Assembly (NCBI RefSeq): GCF_900167975.1
Contig: NZ_FUZU01000001.1
Span: 3,061,331-3,125,330 of the forward strand
Direction: 5' to 3'
Length of the DNA: 64,000 nucleotides
Source of the DNA: Ohtaekwangia koreensis
Lineage (GTDB): Bacteria > Bacteroidota > Bacteroidia > Cytophagales > Cyclobacteriaceae
Below the pieces are notes generated by a model. It was not told the origin of the DNA, did no database searches, and saw only the letters and a list, made by a program, of their open reading frames with translations. Below are positions 41,178-51,051 of the stretch, piece after piece. Within the stretch, counting starts at the first letter, position 1; each line of letters begins with the position of its first letter. A program made the position numbers and the translations under genes.

Positions 41178-43805
41178 TCACTCATTTTTGAGAACCTCTG
41201 CAGGATTGCTTCGCGCAACTTTCAGCGTCTGGGAGCCGATCATCACCGTTGCTAAAACAAGTGTAACCAACAGACCGATCACTAACTCAGTGAAATGTAT
41301 AGGTTGATGATATGCGAAATTTACCAAGACTACTTTATCAAAGAAGATATAGGTTGCAGGCAATGCTATAAGTGCAGCGATGGCCAGAAGTGCTATAAAT
41401 CCTTTGCTTAGCAGGTATATCAGTCTTCGTTCACTCGCTCCCAGCACTTTGCGTATACTGATCTCTTTCAATCGCGTCTCCGTTGTGAATACAACCATTC
41501 CCAGCAGTCCCATAAAGGCGATGCAGACAGCAAGAAATGACAGGAAGCCAATCAACTTTACCATCACCGAGAATTGCTGATACGCCTCTTCGATCTGTTC
41601 GCTGTAGAACCTGGCTTCGAGCGGATGAACAGGATCAATCTTTTTCCAGGCTTTCTCCATCGCAGCAAAAGTAGCGGGCCAATCACTGGTCTTGATTTTT
41701 GCATTGATATAGCCATAGGTGTCTATACTCGAATGTCGTAATACTAAGGGTTGAATTTCATCTTCCAGGGTTCCATAGTGGAAGTCCTTCACAACACCTA
41801 CAATTGTTAATTTCTTCCCATCTATCGTTACCTCTTCTCCGATTGCCTTGGCGGGATCGTGGCCTGCCATATTGAATCGATGCAAGATCTGTTCGTTAAC
41901 AATCACTTCTGTTTCATCGGCTTCTTTCGTCTTCGGATTAAAGTTTCGTCCTGCTAGAAACCTGTGTTGATGCAAGGGCAAGTAATTTTCATCTACCATA
42001 TTTACCCATACATTTGCAGAATCTTTTAGCTTCTCATATTTCAACTGCGTTCCATATATATTTCCAAGGCTTGTTACCAGGAGCGATCTCGATACGTCTT
42101 CAACTTCCGGTAGTTCCTTCAAGTCTTTAACAAAGAAATCGCCATTGACACCATTGAGTTTAATATTCACAATGTTGTCCGTTGTAAAACCCAGGTCGAA
42201 GGTGAGAAAACTCCTATACTGTTTATAGCCTATAATAGTAGCGGTAATAAAAATCAAGGAGAAAGTATATTGAATAACAATCATTGCCTTGCGCATCGTT
42301 ACATGCCGAAATACCTGAAGTGATGATGCATCTTTCAGTACCTTAATGGTATTGAGGCGTGCAAAGAAAAGTGCCGGTAAAATTCCGGCTACTATACCCA
42401 CACCAATGGCCATGAGCAGAAACCAGAGGATCAATCGTGGTGAGAGATCTAAAGAAAGCATATCTTGAAAAAAAGGTGCGAGTGAAAGAAATTGTGTTCG
42501 CAGAAGCAGGAACATTCCCAGCGATAACACCAGGGCAAGCAGTGATATAATAATAGCTTCCGCTACGAACTGTCCGATCACATGCGTTTTTTTAGCACCC
42601 ATAACTTTACGAATTCCTACTTCGCGCGATCGCCTCAACGAACGCGCTATCGAAAGGTTGGTATAGTTAAAACATGCCGACAGAATTACGATCAACGCAA
42701 GTCCAATCATAATCCATATAGCAATTTTATTGATTGAAGGACCTATCGGATTTGCATTTTTAGCTTGCAAGGCAATTTCATAAAGGGGCTGAAGTTTCAA
42801 TTCTATTTTTCTATTGTCAAGGGGTATATTTTCTTTTGCACTTAGTTTATTCAGACTGGCTTGTATGTGCTCGGGATTGCCGCTTTCAGGAAGAACGATA
42901 TAGGTGTAATTAGAATATATATTGGTCCAATCCATAAAGCTCCCATCCTCGGAAATATTATTCATTTCCGCATTGACAAAGGAGACCAGCACGTCAAAAC
43001 GCATGTGTGAAAGCTTGGGTATATCTTTCATTACACCCGTCACGATATAGTTTGCTGTATCAAATTTAACAGACTGCCCAAGCGCGTTACCTTCACCAAA
43101 AATCTTTTTAGCGGACTTCTCTGTAAGTACAATGGAGTAAGGTTCTTTCAGTGCAGTCTTCATATCGCCCTGCAACAACGGAAATGAGAACACGTTGAAG
43201 AAAGCTTCATCTGCCCATACACCAGATATAGGAATGGTGGCCTCACCAACCTTGGCATCACCGCCAAATCCCCTTCGAAGAAGTGTTACCTTTTCAATGC
43301 CGCTAATGGTTTCCTGTATTCTTCGGCCTGCCTTCACAGACGAAGTCGCTAAGCTAAACGGACGTTGGTCGGTACGTTGATCCGTTGTATTGACCCGGTA
43401 TATTCTATCTCCGTTTTCATGAAAGTCATCATACGAAAACAAGTCTGAGACAAAGGCGATCATCATCAATCCAACGGACATGCTAATGGCCAGACCGATG
43501 ATGTTGATGCCGGAAAATAATTTATTGCGCACAATGCTGCGCCCTGAAGTCTTGATATAGCTGCCAATCATAATCCAATGAATTAAGAGGTTTATAAATT
43601 CTGGTTTGCGAACAGTATACGATCTGAAGAACTTGAAGACATCCATTATATAGATGAACCGTGCACGCCTGAGTCCTTTCGCTTTCAGGTTACGTTCAAA
43701 GTATTCGTGAAGATCACCTTGCAGATCTTCGAGCAGTGCGGGGCGACAATACCATTCAAGAAACCGTTCGGCCCATCGCGGTGGATGCATGGATTGTTTT
43801 TTCAT
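41178..43805 (-). CDS. FtsX/MacB-like ABC transporter permease with N-terminal prefix domain
   Basis: 875 residues, the second full-length permease of this type. Prefix domain WAERFLEWYCRPALLEDLQG (cytosolic ~75 residues), then YIKTSGRSIVRNKLFSGINI into the first helix. FtsX loops RRSREVGIRKVMGAKKTHV (about residue 390) and TRLKEISIRKVLGASERRL (about 780) mark the two modules, with MacB-like periplasmic domains between. It overlaps the PadR gene by four bases. Transport role inferred from the family; the ATPase partner is not adjacent. Sequence similarity to 16099-18747 is in overall architecture, not close identity, so they are not a recent duplication. Confidence 0.92.
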   Translation of the reverse strand: MKKQSMHPPRWAERFLEWYCRPALLEDLQGDLHEYFERNLKAKGLRRARFIYIMDVFKFFRSYTVRKPEFINLLIHWIMIGSYIKTSGRSIVRNKLFSGINIIGLAISMSVGLMMIAFVSDLFSYDDFHENGDRIYRVNTTDQRTDQRPFSLATSSVKAGRRIQETISGIEKVTLLRRGFGGDAKVGEATIPISGVWADEAFFNVFSFPLLQGDMKTALKEPYSIVLTEKSAKKIFGEGNALGQSVKFDTANYIVTGVMKDIPKLSHMRFDVLVSFVNAEMNNISEDGSFMDWTNIYSNYTYIVLPESGNPEHIQASLNKLSAKENIPLDNRKIELKLQPLYEIALQAKNANPIGPSINKIAIWIMIGLALIVILSACFNYTNLSIARSLRRSREVGIRKVMGAKKTHVIGQFVAEAIIISLLALVLSLGMFLLLRTQFLSLAPFFQDMLSLDLSPRLILWFLLMAIGVGIVAGILPALFFARLNTIKVLKDASSLQVFRHVTMRKAMIVIQYTFSLIFITATIIGYKQYRSFLTFDLGFTTDNIVNIKLNGVNGDFFVKDLKELPEVEDVSRSLLVTSLGNIYGTQLKYEKLKDSANVWVNMVDENYLPLHQHRFLAGRNFNPKTKEADETEVIVNEQILHRFNMAGHDPAKAIGEEVTIDGKKLTIVGVVKDFHYGTLEDEIQPLVLRHSSIDTYGYINAKIKTSDWPATFAAMEKAWKKIDPVHPLEARFYSEQIEEAYQQFSVMVKLIGFLSFLAVCIAFMGLLGMVVFTTETRLKEISIRKVLGASERRLIYLLSKGFIALLAIAALIALPATYIFFDKVVLVNFAYHQPIHFTELVIGLLVTLVLATVMIGSQTLKVARSNPAEVLKNE

Positions 43806-44137
43806 GAGGCTCCCTTTAGTATAAAGTCAGGTATACGATTCCAAAGTTGGTCGCGTACTTCTTTTGCTTTGATAAGCGCAGCCTTTCCCCCACTTGTTAC
43901 GGTATAGTATCGTTTCCGTTTTCCGCCACGCGTGCTTGTCGCTTCTCCCAATTTACTTTTCACAAAACCTTTTTCTTCCAGGCGATTCAGCACAGCATGT
44001 ACAACACCGAGCTTTACTGCGCGGCCTGTACTTTTCTCCAGCTCATCACAAACGGCTACACTATAGGCATCATTTATTAAAGCGGCAATCGTAAGCAAAA
44101 CGATTTCTTCAAACTCACCGAGGTTTGTTCCTTTCAT
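43802..44137 (-). CDS. PadR-family transcription regulator
   Basis: 111 residues with the PadR winged helix: LGEFEEIVLLTIAALINDAY, VVHAVLNRLEEKGFVKSKLG and GGKRKRYYTVTSGGKAALIK. Start ATG at 44137, downstream permease gene overlaps by four bases, the same arrangement as 18744-19073. The upstream region (44138-44345) contains TTACGTAA near 44148 but no clear long inverted repeat like the one at 19077. Confidence 0.9.
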   Translation of the reverse strand: MKGTNLGEFEEIVLLTIAALINDAYSVAVCDELEKSTGRAVKLGVVHAVLNRLEEKGFVKSKLGEATSTRGGKRKRYYTVTSGGKAALIKAKEVRDQLWNRIPDFILKGAS

Positions 44138-44345
44138 TGATGATTAATTACGTAAATGTATGTAAAATAGTTTTGAGAATGCAAAACATTATTGAAAATA
44201 GAATATGAGCGAGCGTTCCGGTATAACGGTTATGGTTGAAACTGTAGGAGATGATTGCCCTGCTTTACCGGTAGATATATAGTATGGAGATTGATCGCCT
44301 ATAGCATTAAACCCCCAAAAGAATTCGATGACACTAACTATAGCT

Positions 44346-45323
44346 TTACAGCAGAAAGAAGTCGCTTAATAAAACCTGCACTTTATCACCTGTCTTAAAC
44401 GTAGGGACTCCGGTCGTGATCAGAATGTTATCACCACCGAGTGCAACGTTGATTTCGTAGTAGCTGCCGCAAAAGCTGATTTTATTTATCATCCCGGCAA
44501 CGGTTTTCTTGCTTTTTGTTGTGATCTTGAAATTCTCAGGACGAACAAATATACTTTTACCTTTAGGATCGCGATCAAGAAGTTTCAGCATATCTTTTGA
44601 ATACGCTGGCTTCAAAAGTGTATACTTTCCGAAGAGACCTGCTACATATTCATTTACGGGTTGTCGGTATATTTTTTCAGGACTTCCCTTCTGAATGATC
44701 TGTCCGTTTTGCATGACCAGGATCTGGTCAGCCCACGACAGCGTATCAATCGGATCGTGTGAGATCAGTATACAGGTGATCTTTAACTTCTTGCCTATAT
44801 TTTGAATAACGGACTTCAATGTATTCTTATGGACTATATCCAGGTTGGTAAAGGGTTCGTCCAGTAAAAGTAATTTTGGTGAAGCGATTAATAATTTAGC
44901 AAGGGCGATACGTTGCCGCTCCCCTCCTGATAGTTGATCGGTTTTTCGTTGCAGTAAATGTGTGATCTCACAAACTTCATAAATGAGGGCAGCATCCACA
45001 TCCGATAGCGTGTTGGCGTAAGCCAGTATTTGTTCAATCCTCAAAAACCGGGGCAACTCAAAGTGCTGTGATAAGTATGAGATCCCCTTATGGCCGGGCA
45101 CTAAATTATCATTGGGGCCAGTGACTTTTTCACCTTCGAATACAATCTCTCCTTCATCGGGTTGTACTAACCCAGCTATAATTTTCAGTAATGTACTTTT
45201 CCCGGAACCGGTTTCACCGGCAATCGCTATTTTTTGAAGTTTGCGTTGTGAGAAGCTAACATCTTTCAATGCAAAATTACTCTCGCCTTGCCTGGAGATA
45301 CCGGATACTGTCAATAGTGTCAT
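44346..45323 (-). CDS. Orphan ABC transporter ATPase with C-terminal TOBE-like domain
   Basis: 325 residues. Walker A GETGSGKST (about residues 36-44), Q-loop near YLSQHFELPRF, signature LSGGERQRIALAKLL, Walker B LLLLDEPFTNLD and H-loop ISHDP. The last ~80 residues (IFVRPENFKITTKSKKTV, GSYYEINVALGGDNILI, FKTGDKVQVLL) are a TOBE-type beta domain as in the CUT1/spermidine/iron importers. No permease or binding protein lies nearby, so the partner is elsewhere or the protein works differently. The gene is preceded on the opposite strand by a TMEM14-like gene. Confidence 0.88.
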   Translation of the reverse strand: MTLLTVSGISRQGESNFALKDVSFSQRKLQKIAIAGETGSGKSTLLKIIAGLVQPDEGEIVFEGEKVTGPNDNLVPGHKGISYLSQHFELPRFLRIEQILAYANTLSDVDAALIYEVCEITHLLQRKTDQLSGGERQRIALAKLLIASPKLLLLDEPFTNLDIVHKNTLKSVIQNIGKKLKITCILISHDPIDTLSWADQILVMQNGQIIQKGSPEKIYRQPVNEYVAGLFGKYTLLKPAYSKDMLKLLDRDPKGKSIFVRPENFKITTKSKKTVAGMINKISFCGSYYEINVALGGDNILITTGVPTFKTGDKVQVLLSDFFLL

Positions 45324-45477
45324 CAGGAGGCAAATATGAACAAAATTTAATTGTCATATACCGCACAGTGAAACGACTTTATATACTATCATTTTTAAAT
45401 AATATAGATGATAATGAAAATGCCTGCGTGTGTATTAATGCCGGTGGCTTATATTTATGCGCGAAATTAAAATACCT

Positions 45478-45858
45478 ATGAACTACCAGGCATTGCTTTT
45501 AATCTTTTACGGAACCTTCCTGATAACGTGTGGTCTGGTGGCAGTTGTTTTTATTGGTATGAAAGCCAAAACTGCGTTAATGTCAGGCGGTACATCAGGT
45601 GTTATTTCATTCCTCATCGCCTATCTTCTATCCATTCATACGAAAGGTGCACCGTGGGCAGGTATATTTCTGTCGCTTGCTCTCTTTTGTGTTTTCTCAT
45701 GGCGTTCAACAAAAACATTATTCAGGATCTTCGAGATTCAGGCCTCTCCTATTCATGACGAACTGAAAGGTAAAGGAATTGCCTTCCTGATTATTAGTCT
45801 GATGGCAGTGGTATCTGTTTTTGTGTTTGCCCTGCAGGTTGTAAACTTCTTTGCATAA
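45478..45858 (+). CDS. Small membrane protein, TMEM14/UPF0136-like
   Basis: 126 residues from the ATG at 45478; an in-frame ATG at 45457 would add seven. Four hydrophobic segments are visible: LLLIFYGTFLITCGLVAVVF, ISFLIAYLLSI, GIFLSLALFCVFSW and AFLIISLMAVVSVFVFALQV. The middle SGGTSGVISFLIAYLLSIHT matches the glycine-rich loop of TMEM14-family proteins. No functional clue in its neighbours. Confidence 0.65.
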   Translation: MNYQALLLIFYGTFLITCGLVAVVFIGMKAKTALMSGGTSGVISFLIAYLLSIHTKGAPWAGIFLSLALFCVFSWRSTKTLFRIFEIQASPIHDELKGKGIAFLIISLMAVVSVFVFALQVVNFFA

Positions 45859-46042
45859 TAAAATGATAAAGCCTATGTTCAGGACGCTGATCCTTTACAT
45901 CCTATAACTATAAAAGCAATATTTTTTTTAACGTGCACGGGCATGTTGCTGATTTCTTGTATCCATGCACAAACATCTGTTTGCAGCGTGAGAAATTAAC
46001 ATAGCATCTTGCCGTCAATCGTTTCCTAAATCAATAAAATTA

Positions 46043-46050
46043 TATCTTTG
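46043..46050 (+). promoter_or_regulatory. Bacteroidota -7 promoter element
   Basis: TATCTTTG, embedded in TATATCTTTG, fits TAnnTTTG and lies 29 bases before the ATG at 46079. The same core precedes the ABC-F gene at 49312. Confidence 0.5.
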
Positions 46051-46078
46051 TATATACAACAGGCCTTTCTAATCTAAG

Positions 46079-48067
46079 ATGCACCTACCGACAAGAAGAA
46101 TGAAGTTTAAAATTGCGGGCATTCTTGCTTGTGTGTTTTTCTCATTTTGCCAGATTCAGGTTAGCGGTCAGAAACTTCAAAGTATTGACAGTCTTCTGCA
46201 CGAACTAAAAAATACTACCAGCGATACGCAACAGGTAAAGATCCTGTATATACTTTCTATGAAGTATCAGGGGTTTCATCCCGACTCTGCTATGCTTTGT
46301 GCACAGGCCAGCCTTGAAAAAGCATTGGCTATTCATTATACCAAGGGCAGAGCGGATGCCTTGCTTCATATCGGGCGTTTAAAAAGAGATCATGATCAAG
46401 GGAATGCTGAAGCATTGAATGATATGTTCGAAGCCTTGAAGCTATACCGTGAAATTAATGATGATGTGCAGATTGCCAACGCGCTCAATGACATCAGCAT
46501 TATATATGCAAACTCTGAAGACTATAAAAAGTCTCTTGAGTATTTCAAACAAGCGCTTGAAATGTTTCGCAAACTCGGTGATAGCAAAGGCGAGTCCTAT
46601 GCCTTGAATAACATGGGTATACTATATCAGGATCTTGGTGACGAAGTCTCTGCAAAGGAACATTTTATCATGTCCTTGCGGATCAAAGAAAAAAGGAATG
46701 ATCTGTACGGCATGTCCAGAGGGTATAACAACCTCGGTTCCATCGAGGAACATAGCAATCAGTGGGGTGCAGCATTACGCTATTATCTTAAAGCCGACAG
46801 TCTTTTTATAAAGAATAAGGATATGCATGGACAAGCCAGTAATCTGATGGGCATTGTTCGCGTCAAGCAACATCAGGGTAAAACCGGCGAAGCAATTCAA
46901 TACGCCACGCTCTCATTGAAGAAGGCCGAACAGATAAAGGCATTTTCAACCATGTTACGTGCCAGCAAGTTCCTGGCCGAAGCAGAAGAGAACCGAGGTA
47001 ACTATAAGGTATCACTGCAATACCAGAAACTATATAACCACATTGCCGATAGTATACATAACCAGACCAATAAAGCAAACCTGGAAGAACTGAAAGCAAA
47101 ATTCAACCTGGAAGAAAAGGAAAGAGAAATTCTTTTGCTAAAGAAAGATCAGGAGCTGCAACAAGCTGGAATAGAACGGAAAAATATTATAGCCTATGCA
47201 CTGGCAGCAGGTATCGTATTGTTAGCACTCGTTGTGGTGTTGCTATTCTACGCATACTATACAACCCGTAGCAAGAAGAATATACTGGCTGTAAAGAACA
47301 AGGAGATCGAGCAACAGCGTGATGACCTTAAGAAATTGAACAGTGAAAAAGACCGATTCTTTTCTATACTATCTCACGATTTACGCGGACCGCTAAATTC
47401 TCTGAAAGGATTTTCATACCTGATCACCGAGCATGTAGATGCGTTAACAACGGAGGAGCTAATGGACATGCGGGCCAAGATCGATACCTCATTGGATAAT
47501 CTTACTGAACTGATCAACAATATTCTGGAGTGGTCGATGACTTCATCGCAAAAGCGTAAATGGACCTTTGACAAAATCAATACAACTGATCTTATTCGCA
47601 AGAACATCTCGCTATACCAGGCTATTGCAGAAAGTAAAGGAGTGAGATTGATTTTTCAGCAAGGAGAAGAACGCTATGGATACGGTGACTATCATGCCAT
47701 TGATACGGTGGTAAGAAATCTGATCTCCAACAGCATCAAGTTTAGTCACGCCAATACCGATGTTGTTATTGCGGTGAAGACTGCCGGAGATATACTCTCT
47801 ATTTCTGTAAAAGATCAAGGTGTAGGAATACCCTATGAGATCCAGGATAAACTCTTTACGCTGAATGAAAATGTCAAACAGCCCGGCACCAACAATGAAA
47901 AAGGCACAGGCCTTGGCTTGACCTTGTGCAAGGAATTACTGGGCGAGAACAAAGGTGATATACTGGTAAGAAGTAATCCTGGTGAAGGCAGCGAGTTTAT
48001 CGTGAACATCCCCGAATATACCAGCTACGAAAGAACTATAACTTCTGCTAAGGTTCCTGTGGTATAA
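46079..48067 (+). CDS. TPR-containing membrane sensor histidine kinase
   Basis: 662 residues from ATG 46079 (an internal ATG at 46100 begins MKFKIAGILACVFFSF, the signal-anchor). The N-terminal ~340 residues are periplasmic TPR repeats, e.g. LNDISIIYANSEDYKKSLEY, LNNMGILYQDLGDEVSAKEH and YNNLGSIEEHSNQWGAALRY. A membrane helix (IIAYALAAGIVLLALVVVLL, about 372-391) follows, then a coiled linker, H-box ILSHDLRGPLNSL (His433), N-box LISNSIKFSH, G1 VKDQGVGIP and G2 GTGLGLTL. It is typical of Bacteroidota kinases that sense through TPRs. No response regulator is adjacent. Confidence 0.92.
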   Translation: MHLPTRRMKFKIAGILACVFFSFCQIQVSGQKLQSIDSLLHELKNTTSDTQQVKILYILSMKYQGFHPDSAMLCAQASLEKALAIHYTKGRADALLHIGRLKRDHDQGNAEALNDMFEALKLYREINDDVQIANALNDISIIYANSEDYKKSLEYFKQALEMFRKLGDSKGESYALNNMGILYQDLGDEVSAKEHFIMSLRIKEKRNDLYGMSRGYNNLGSIEEHSNQWGAALRYYLKADSLFIKNKDMHGQASNLMGIVRVKQHQGKTGEAIQYATLSLKKAEQIKAFSTMLRASKFLAEAEENRGNYKVSLQYQKLYNHIADSIHNQTNKANLEELKAKFNLEEKEREILLLKKDQELQQAGIERKNIIAYALAAGIVLLALVVVLLFYAYYTTRSKKNILAVKNKEIEQQRDDLKKLNSEKDRFFSILSHDLRGPLNSLKGFSYLITEHVDALTTEELMDMRAKIDTSLDNLTELINNILEWSMTSSQKRKWTFDKINTTDLIRKNISLYQAIAESKGVRLIFQQGEERYGYGDYHAIDTVVRNLISNSIKFSHANTDVVIAVKTAGDILSISVKDQGVGIPYEIQDKLFTLNENVKQPGTNNEKGTGLGLTLCKELLGENKGDILVRSNPGEGSEFIVNIPEYTSYERTITSAKVPVV

Positions 48068-48193
48068 ATAGCGCTATCGATCCGGTCTTAATGTAAATCA
48101 CAATACATTCCCATTGCTGCAAAATCACGATGCTGGTATAGCTTCATTGAACTTAATTCCTCGCATGATTGTCATGCATAGAATTTAGGATAT

Positions 48194-49228
48194 ATGGAAT
48201 TAGGTATATATACTTTTGCAGAACTCACGGCAGATCCCATCACCGGCAAAATGATCAGCGCACATCAGCGCATTCGTGATCTGATGGAGGAAGTAGCACT
48301 CGCCGAGCAGGTAGGACTGGACGTTTTCGCTGTTGGAGAACATCATCGTCCGGATTATGTAGTCTCCTCTCCCGCTGTGATATTAGGCGCTGCTGCCGAG
48401 AAAACGAAACGCATAAAATTATCCAGTGCCGTTACTGTATTGAGTTCAGACGACCCGGTTCGGGTGTTCCAGGACTTTGCAACGGTAGACCTACTGTCCG
48501 GCGGACGCGCAGAGCTGATGGTTGGACGCGGTTCATTCATTGAGTCCTTCCCGCTGTTCGGCTATGACCTTCGTGACTACGATGCATTGTTTTCTGAAAA
48601 GTTAGATCTGTTGTTAAAGCTAAATGATAGCGAGAAGGTCACCTGGCAGGGAAAGCATCGTGCTGCTATCAATAACCTGGGTGTATATCCACGTCCATAT
48701 CAGACCAAGCTTCCGATATGGATTGCTATAGGAGGCACTCCGGAATCTATACAGCGTGCTGCAACCCTTGGTATACCGATGGCATTAGCGATCATTGGTG
48801 GCTCGCCCGATCGGTTTGCCCCTCACGTTTCGTTCTATAGGGAGACTGCAAAGCAGGCAGGCCATGCGTTGGAAAGTTTGCAGGTAAGCATCAACTCGCA
48901 TACCTATATTGCGGACACTTCTCAACAGGCAGCAGATGAATTTTATCCTTCGTATGCACAAGTCATGACACGCCTGGGCCGCGAACGCGGATGGTCTCAG
49001 ATGGATCGTGAGCACTATGAAATGATGCGCTCGCCCGAAGGATCGCTGTTGGTGGGCAGTCCACAACAGGTGATCGATAAAATACTCTATGAGCACTCGC
49101 TGTTCCAGCACACGCGCTTCCTGGCGCAAATGAGTGTAGGCACGATGCCGCATAGTAAAATGATGCGCTCGATAGAATTATTCGGAACACAAGTAGCCCC
49201 GGCCGTTCGAAAAGCTCTTCAACCGTAA
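48194..49228 (+). CDS. LLM-class flavin-dependent oxidoreductase (luciferase-like)
   Basis: 344 residues. TIM-barrel bacterial luciferase-family pattern: [39 protein letters not shown] (FMN region), [40 protein letters not shown] and [18 protein letters not shown]. Of the F420/FMN type; the long conserved stretch around [14 protein letters not shown] is characteristic. FMNH2-dependent monooxygenase or reductase of unknown substrate. The upstream gap shows no obvious regulator gene. Confidence 0.88.
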   Translation: MELGIYTFAELTADPITGKMISAHQRIRDLMEEVALAEQVGLDVFAVGEHHRPDYVVSSPAVILGAAAEKTKRIKLSSAVTVLSSDDPVRVFQDFATVDLLSGGRAELMVGRGSFIESFPLFGYDLRDYDALFSEKLDLLLKLNDSEKVTWQGKHRAAINNLGVYPRPYQTKLPIWIAIGGTPESIQRAATLGIPMALAIIGGSPDRFAPHVSFYRETAKQAGHALESLQVSINSHTYIADTSQQAADEFYPSYAQVMTRLGRERGWSQMDREHYEMMRSPEGSLLVGSPQQVIDKILYEHSLFQHTRFLAQMSVGTMPHSKMMRSIELFGTQVAPAVRKALQP

Positions 49229-49311
49229 TGCGTGATTGTGTATAATACTTTCATGTCTGCGCTCTGGCGGATCGTTCGAAAAAATAGTTATCCAAAGAAA
49301 TTCACTTTATA

Positions 49312-49319
49312 TATCTTTG
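49312..49319 (+). promoter_or_regulatory. Bacteroidota -7 promoter element
   Basis: TATCTTTG (inside TATATCTTTG) fits the TAnnTTTG consensus and lies 20 bases before the ABC-F start codon, leaving a very short leader. Confidence 0.55.
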
Positions 49320-49338
49320 TGCCCTTATTTTCTAAATC

Positions 49339-50979
49339 ATGATTTCAGTAGACGCAGTTAGTGTTGAGTTTAACGGTTCAGCTCTTTTCAGTAACATCAC
49401 TTTCAATATCAATGAAAATGACCGGATTGCCTTGATGGGTAAGAACGGTGCAGGGAAATCTACATTACTTAAGATCATTGCTGGTGTTAACAAACCTACA
49501 CGCGGAAAAGTATCTGCTCCCAAAGACGCTGTCATTGCATACCTGCCACAGCATTTACTTACCGAAGACAACTGTACTGTATTTGAAGAAGCCTCCAAAG
49601 CGTTCTCCAAAATCCTGGACATGAAAAAGCAAATGGATGAACTTAACAGTCAATTGGAAACGCGCACGGATTATGAATCGGATGAATATTCAAAGATCAT
49701 CGAGCAGGTTTCTGAACTCAGTGAGAAATATTATTCGATAGAAGAAATCAATTTCGATGCAGAAGTTGAGAAGACATTGATGGGCCTTGGCTTTCTGCGA
49801 TCAGATTTTACGCGGCCTACAAACGAGTTCAGTGGTGGCTGGCGCATGCGCATTGAATTAGCAAAGATCCTTCTGCAAAAGCCTGACCTGATCTTGCTCG
49901 ATGAGCCTACCAACCACATGGATATAGAATCCATTCAATGGTTGGAAGATTTCCTGATCAACAACGCCAAAGCCGTGATCGTGATCAGTCACGATAAAAC
50001 TTTCGTTGACAACCTGACCAATCGTACGATAGAAGTTACGATGGGTAGGATCTACGACTACAAAACAAACTATTCGCATTACCTGCAACTGCGCACCGAG
50101 AGGCGCGAGCAACAGCAAAAGCAATTTGAAGATCAACAGAAACAGATCGCTGACATTCAGGAATTTATAGATCGTTTCAAGGGAACTTACTCGAAGACTT
50201 TACAAGTACAATCGAGGGTAAAGATGCTGGAGAAAATAGAGATCATCCAGGTGGATGAAGTGGATACTTCTGCCTTGAATCTGAAGTTTCCACCGGCACC
50301 ACGGTCGGGTAGCTATCCCGTTATTGTGGAAGGTCTGACGAAGAAATATGGTGATCACACCGTGTTTCAGGATGTATCGCTGACCATTGCGCGCGGAGAG
50401 AAAATCGCTTTTGTCGGCAAGAATGGTGAAGGTAAATCTACGCTTGTAAAAGCAATCATGAGCGAGATCGACTTTGAAGGTAAACTTCAGTTGGGACACA
50501 ACAGTATGATCGGATACTTTGCCCAGAACCAGGCATCGTTGCTCGATGAAGAACTCACGGTTTTTCAAACTATAGATCAGATCGCTGAAGGCGACATTCG
50601 TTCGAAGATTAAAGATATACTGGGCGCGTTCATGTTCAGTGGCGAAACCATTGAGAAGAAAGTAAAGTATCTCTCCGGTGGTGAGAAGACGCGTTTAGCC
50701 ATGATCAAATTATTGCTGCAGCCGGTTAACCTGCTCATTCTCGATGAACCTACCAACCACCTTGATATCAAAACAAAAGATATATTGAAGGATGCACTGA
50801 AGGCATTTGATGGAACGCTGATCCTGGTATCTCACGACCGTGACTTCCTGGATGGCCTGGCCAATAAAGTATTTGAGTTTGGTAACAAGCGTGTGAAGGA
50901 ACACTTCGAAGACATTACCGGCTTTCTCCGTAATAAGAAGATGGAGAACCTTCGCGAGATTGAGCGAAACAATAAATAG
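49339..50979 (+). CDS. ABC-F family ATP-binding protein
   Basis: 546 residues with two ATPase domains and no membrane segment. First domain: GKNGAGKST Walker A (about residues 33-41), signature FSGGWRMRIELAKILL, Walker B LILLDEPTNHMD. Second: GKNGEGKST (about 355-363), signature LSGGEKTRLAMIKLL and LLILDEPTNHLD. Between them lies the linker (P-site tRNA-interaction motif region) with RREQQQKQFEDQQKQI. ABC-F proteins act on the ribosome in translation control or antibiotic protection; which one cannot be told from the linker alone. Promoter element at 49312 and terminator at 51006 suggest a single-gene transcript. Confidence 0.93.
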   Translation: MISVDAVSVEFNGSALFSNITFNINENDRIALMGKNGAGKSTLLKIIAGVNKPTRGKVSAPKDAVIAYLPQHLLTEDNCTVFEEASKAFSKILDMKKQMDELNSQLETRTDYESDEYSKIIEQVSELSEKYYSIEEINFDAEVEKTLMGLGFLRSDFTRPTNEFSGGWRMRIELAKILLQKPDLILLDEPTNHMDIESIQWLEDFLINNAKAVIVISHDKTFVDNLTNRTIEVTMGRIYDYKTNYSHYLQLRTERREQQQKQFEDQQKQIADIQEFIDRFKGTYSKTLQVQSRVKMLEKIEIIQVDEVDTSALNLKFPPAPRSGSYPVIVEGLTKKYGDHTVFQDVSLTIARGEKIAFVGKNGEGKSTLVKAIMSEIDFEGKLQLGHNSMIGYFAQNQASLLDEELTVFQTIDQIAEGDIRSKIKDILGAFMFSGETIEKKVKYLSGGEKTRLAMIKLLLQPVNLLILDEPTNHLDIKTKDILKDALKAFDGTLILVSHDRDFLDGLANKVFEFGNKRVKEHFEDITGFLRNKKMENLREIERNNK

Positions 50980-51005
50980 ATCAAATATATACTTGACATC
51001 TATAG

Positions 51006-51043
51006 GTGTGATGTTAATCCGCGATTCGCAATTAACATCACAC
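51006..51043 (+). terminator. Terminator after the ABC-F gene
   Basis: GTGTGATGTTAAT (51006-51018) pairs perfectly with ATTAACATCACAC (51031-51043), followed by TTTTTTA. It lies 26 bases after the stop codon. On the other strand it faces the convergent gene ending at 51052 (A-rich side gives a T-run there too), so it can act in both directions. Confidence 0.9.
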
Positions 51044-51051
51044 TTTTTTAT

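Noticed and set aside
45859-46078. Signal-peptide-like reading (FLTCTGMLLISCIHAQTS) near 45910-46000
   Set aside because: No start codon fits and it stops after about 30 codons; it may be a gene relic, but is too short to call.
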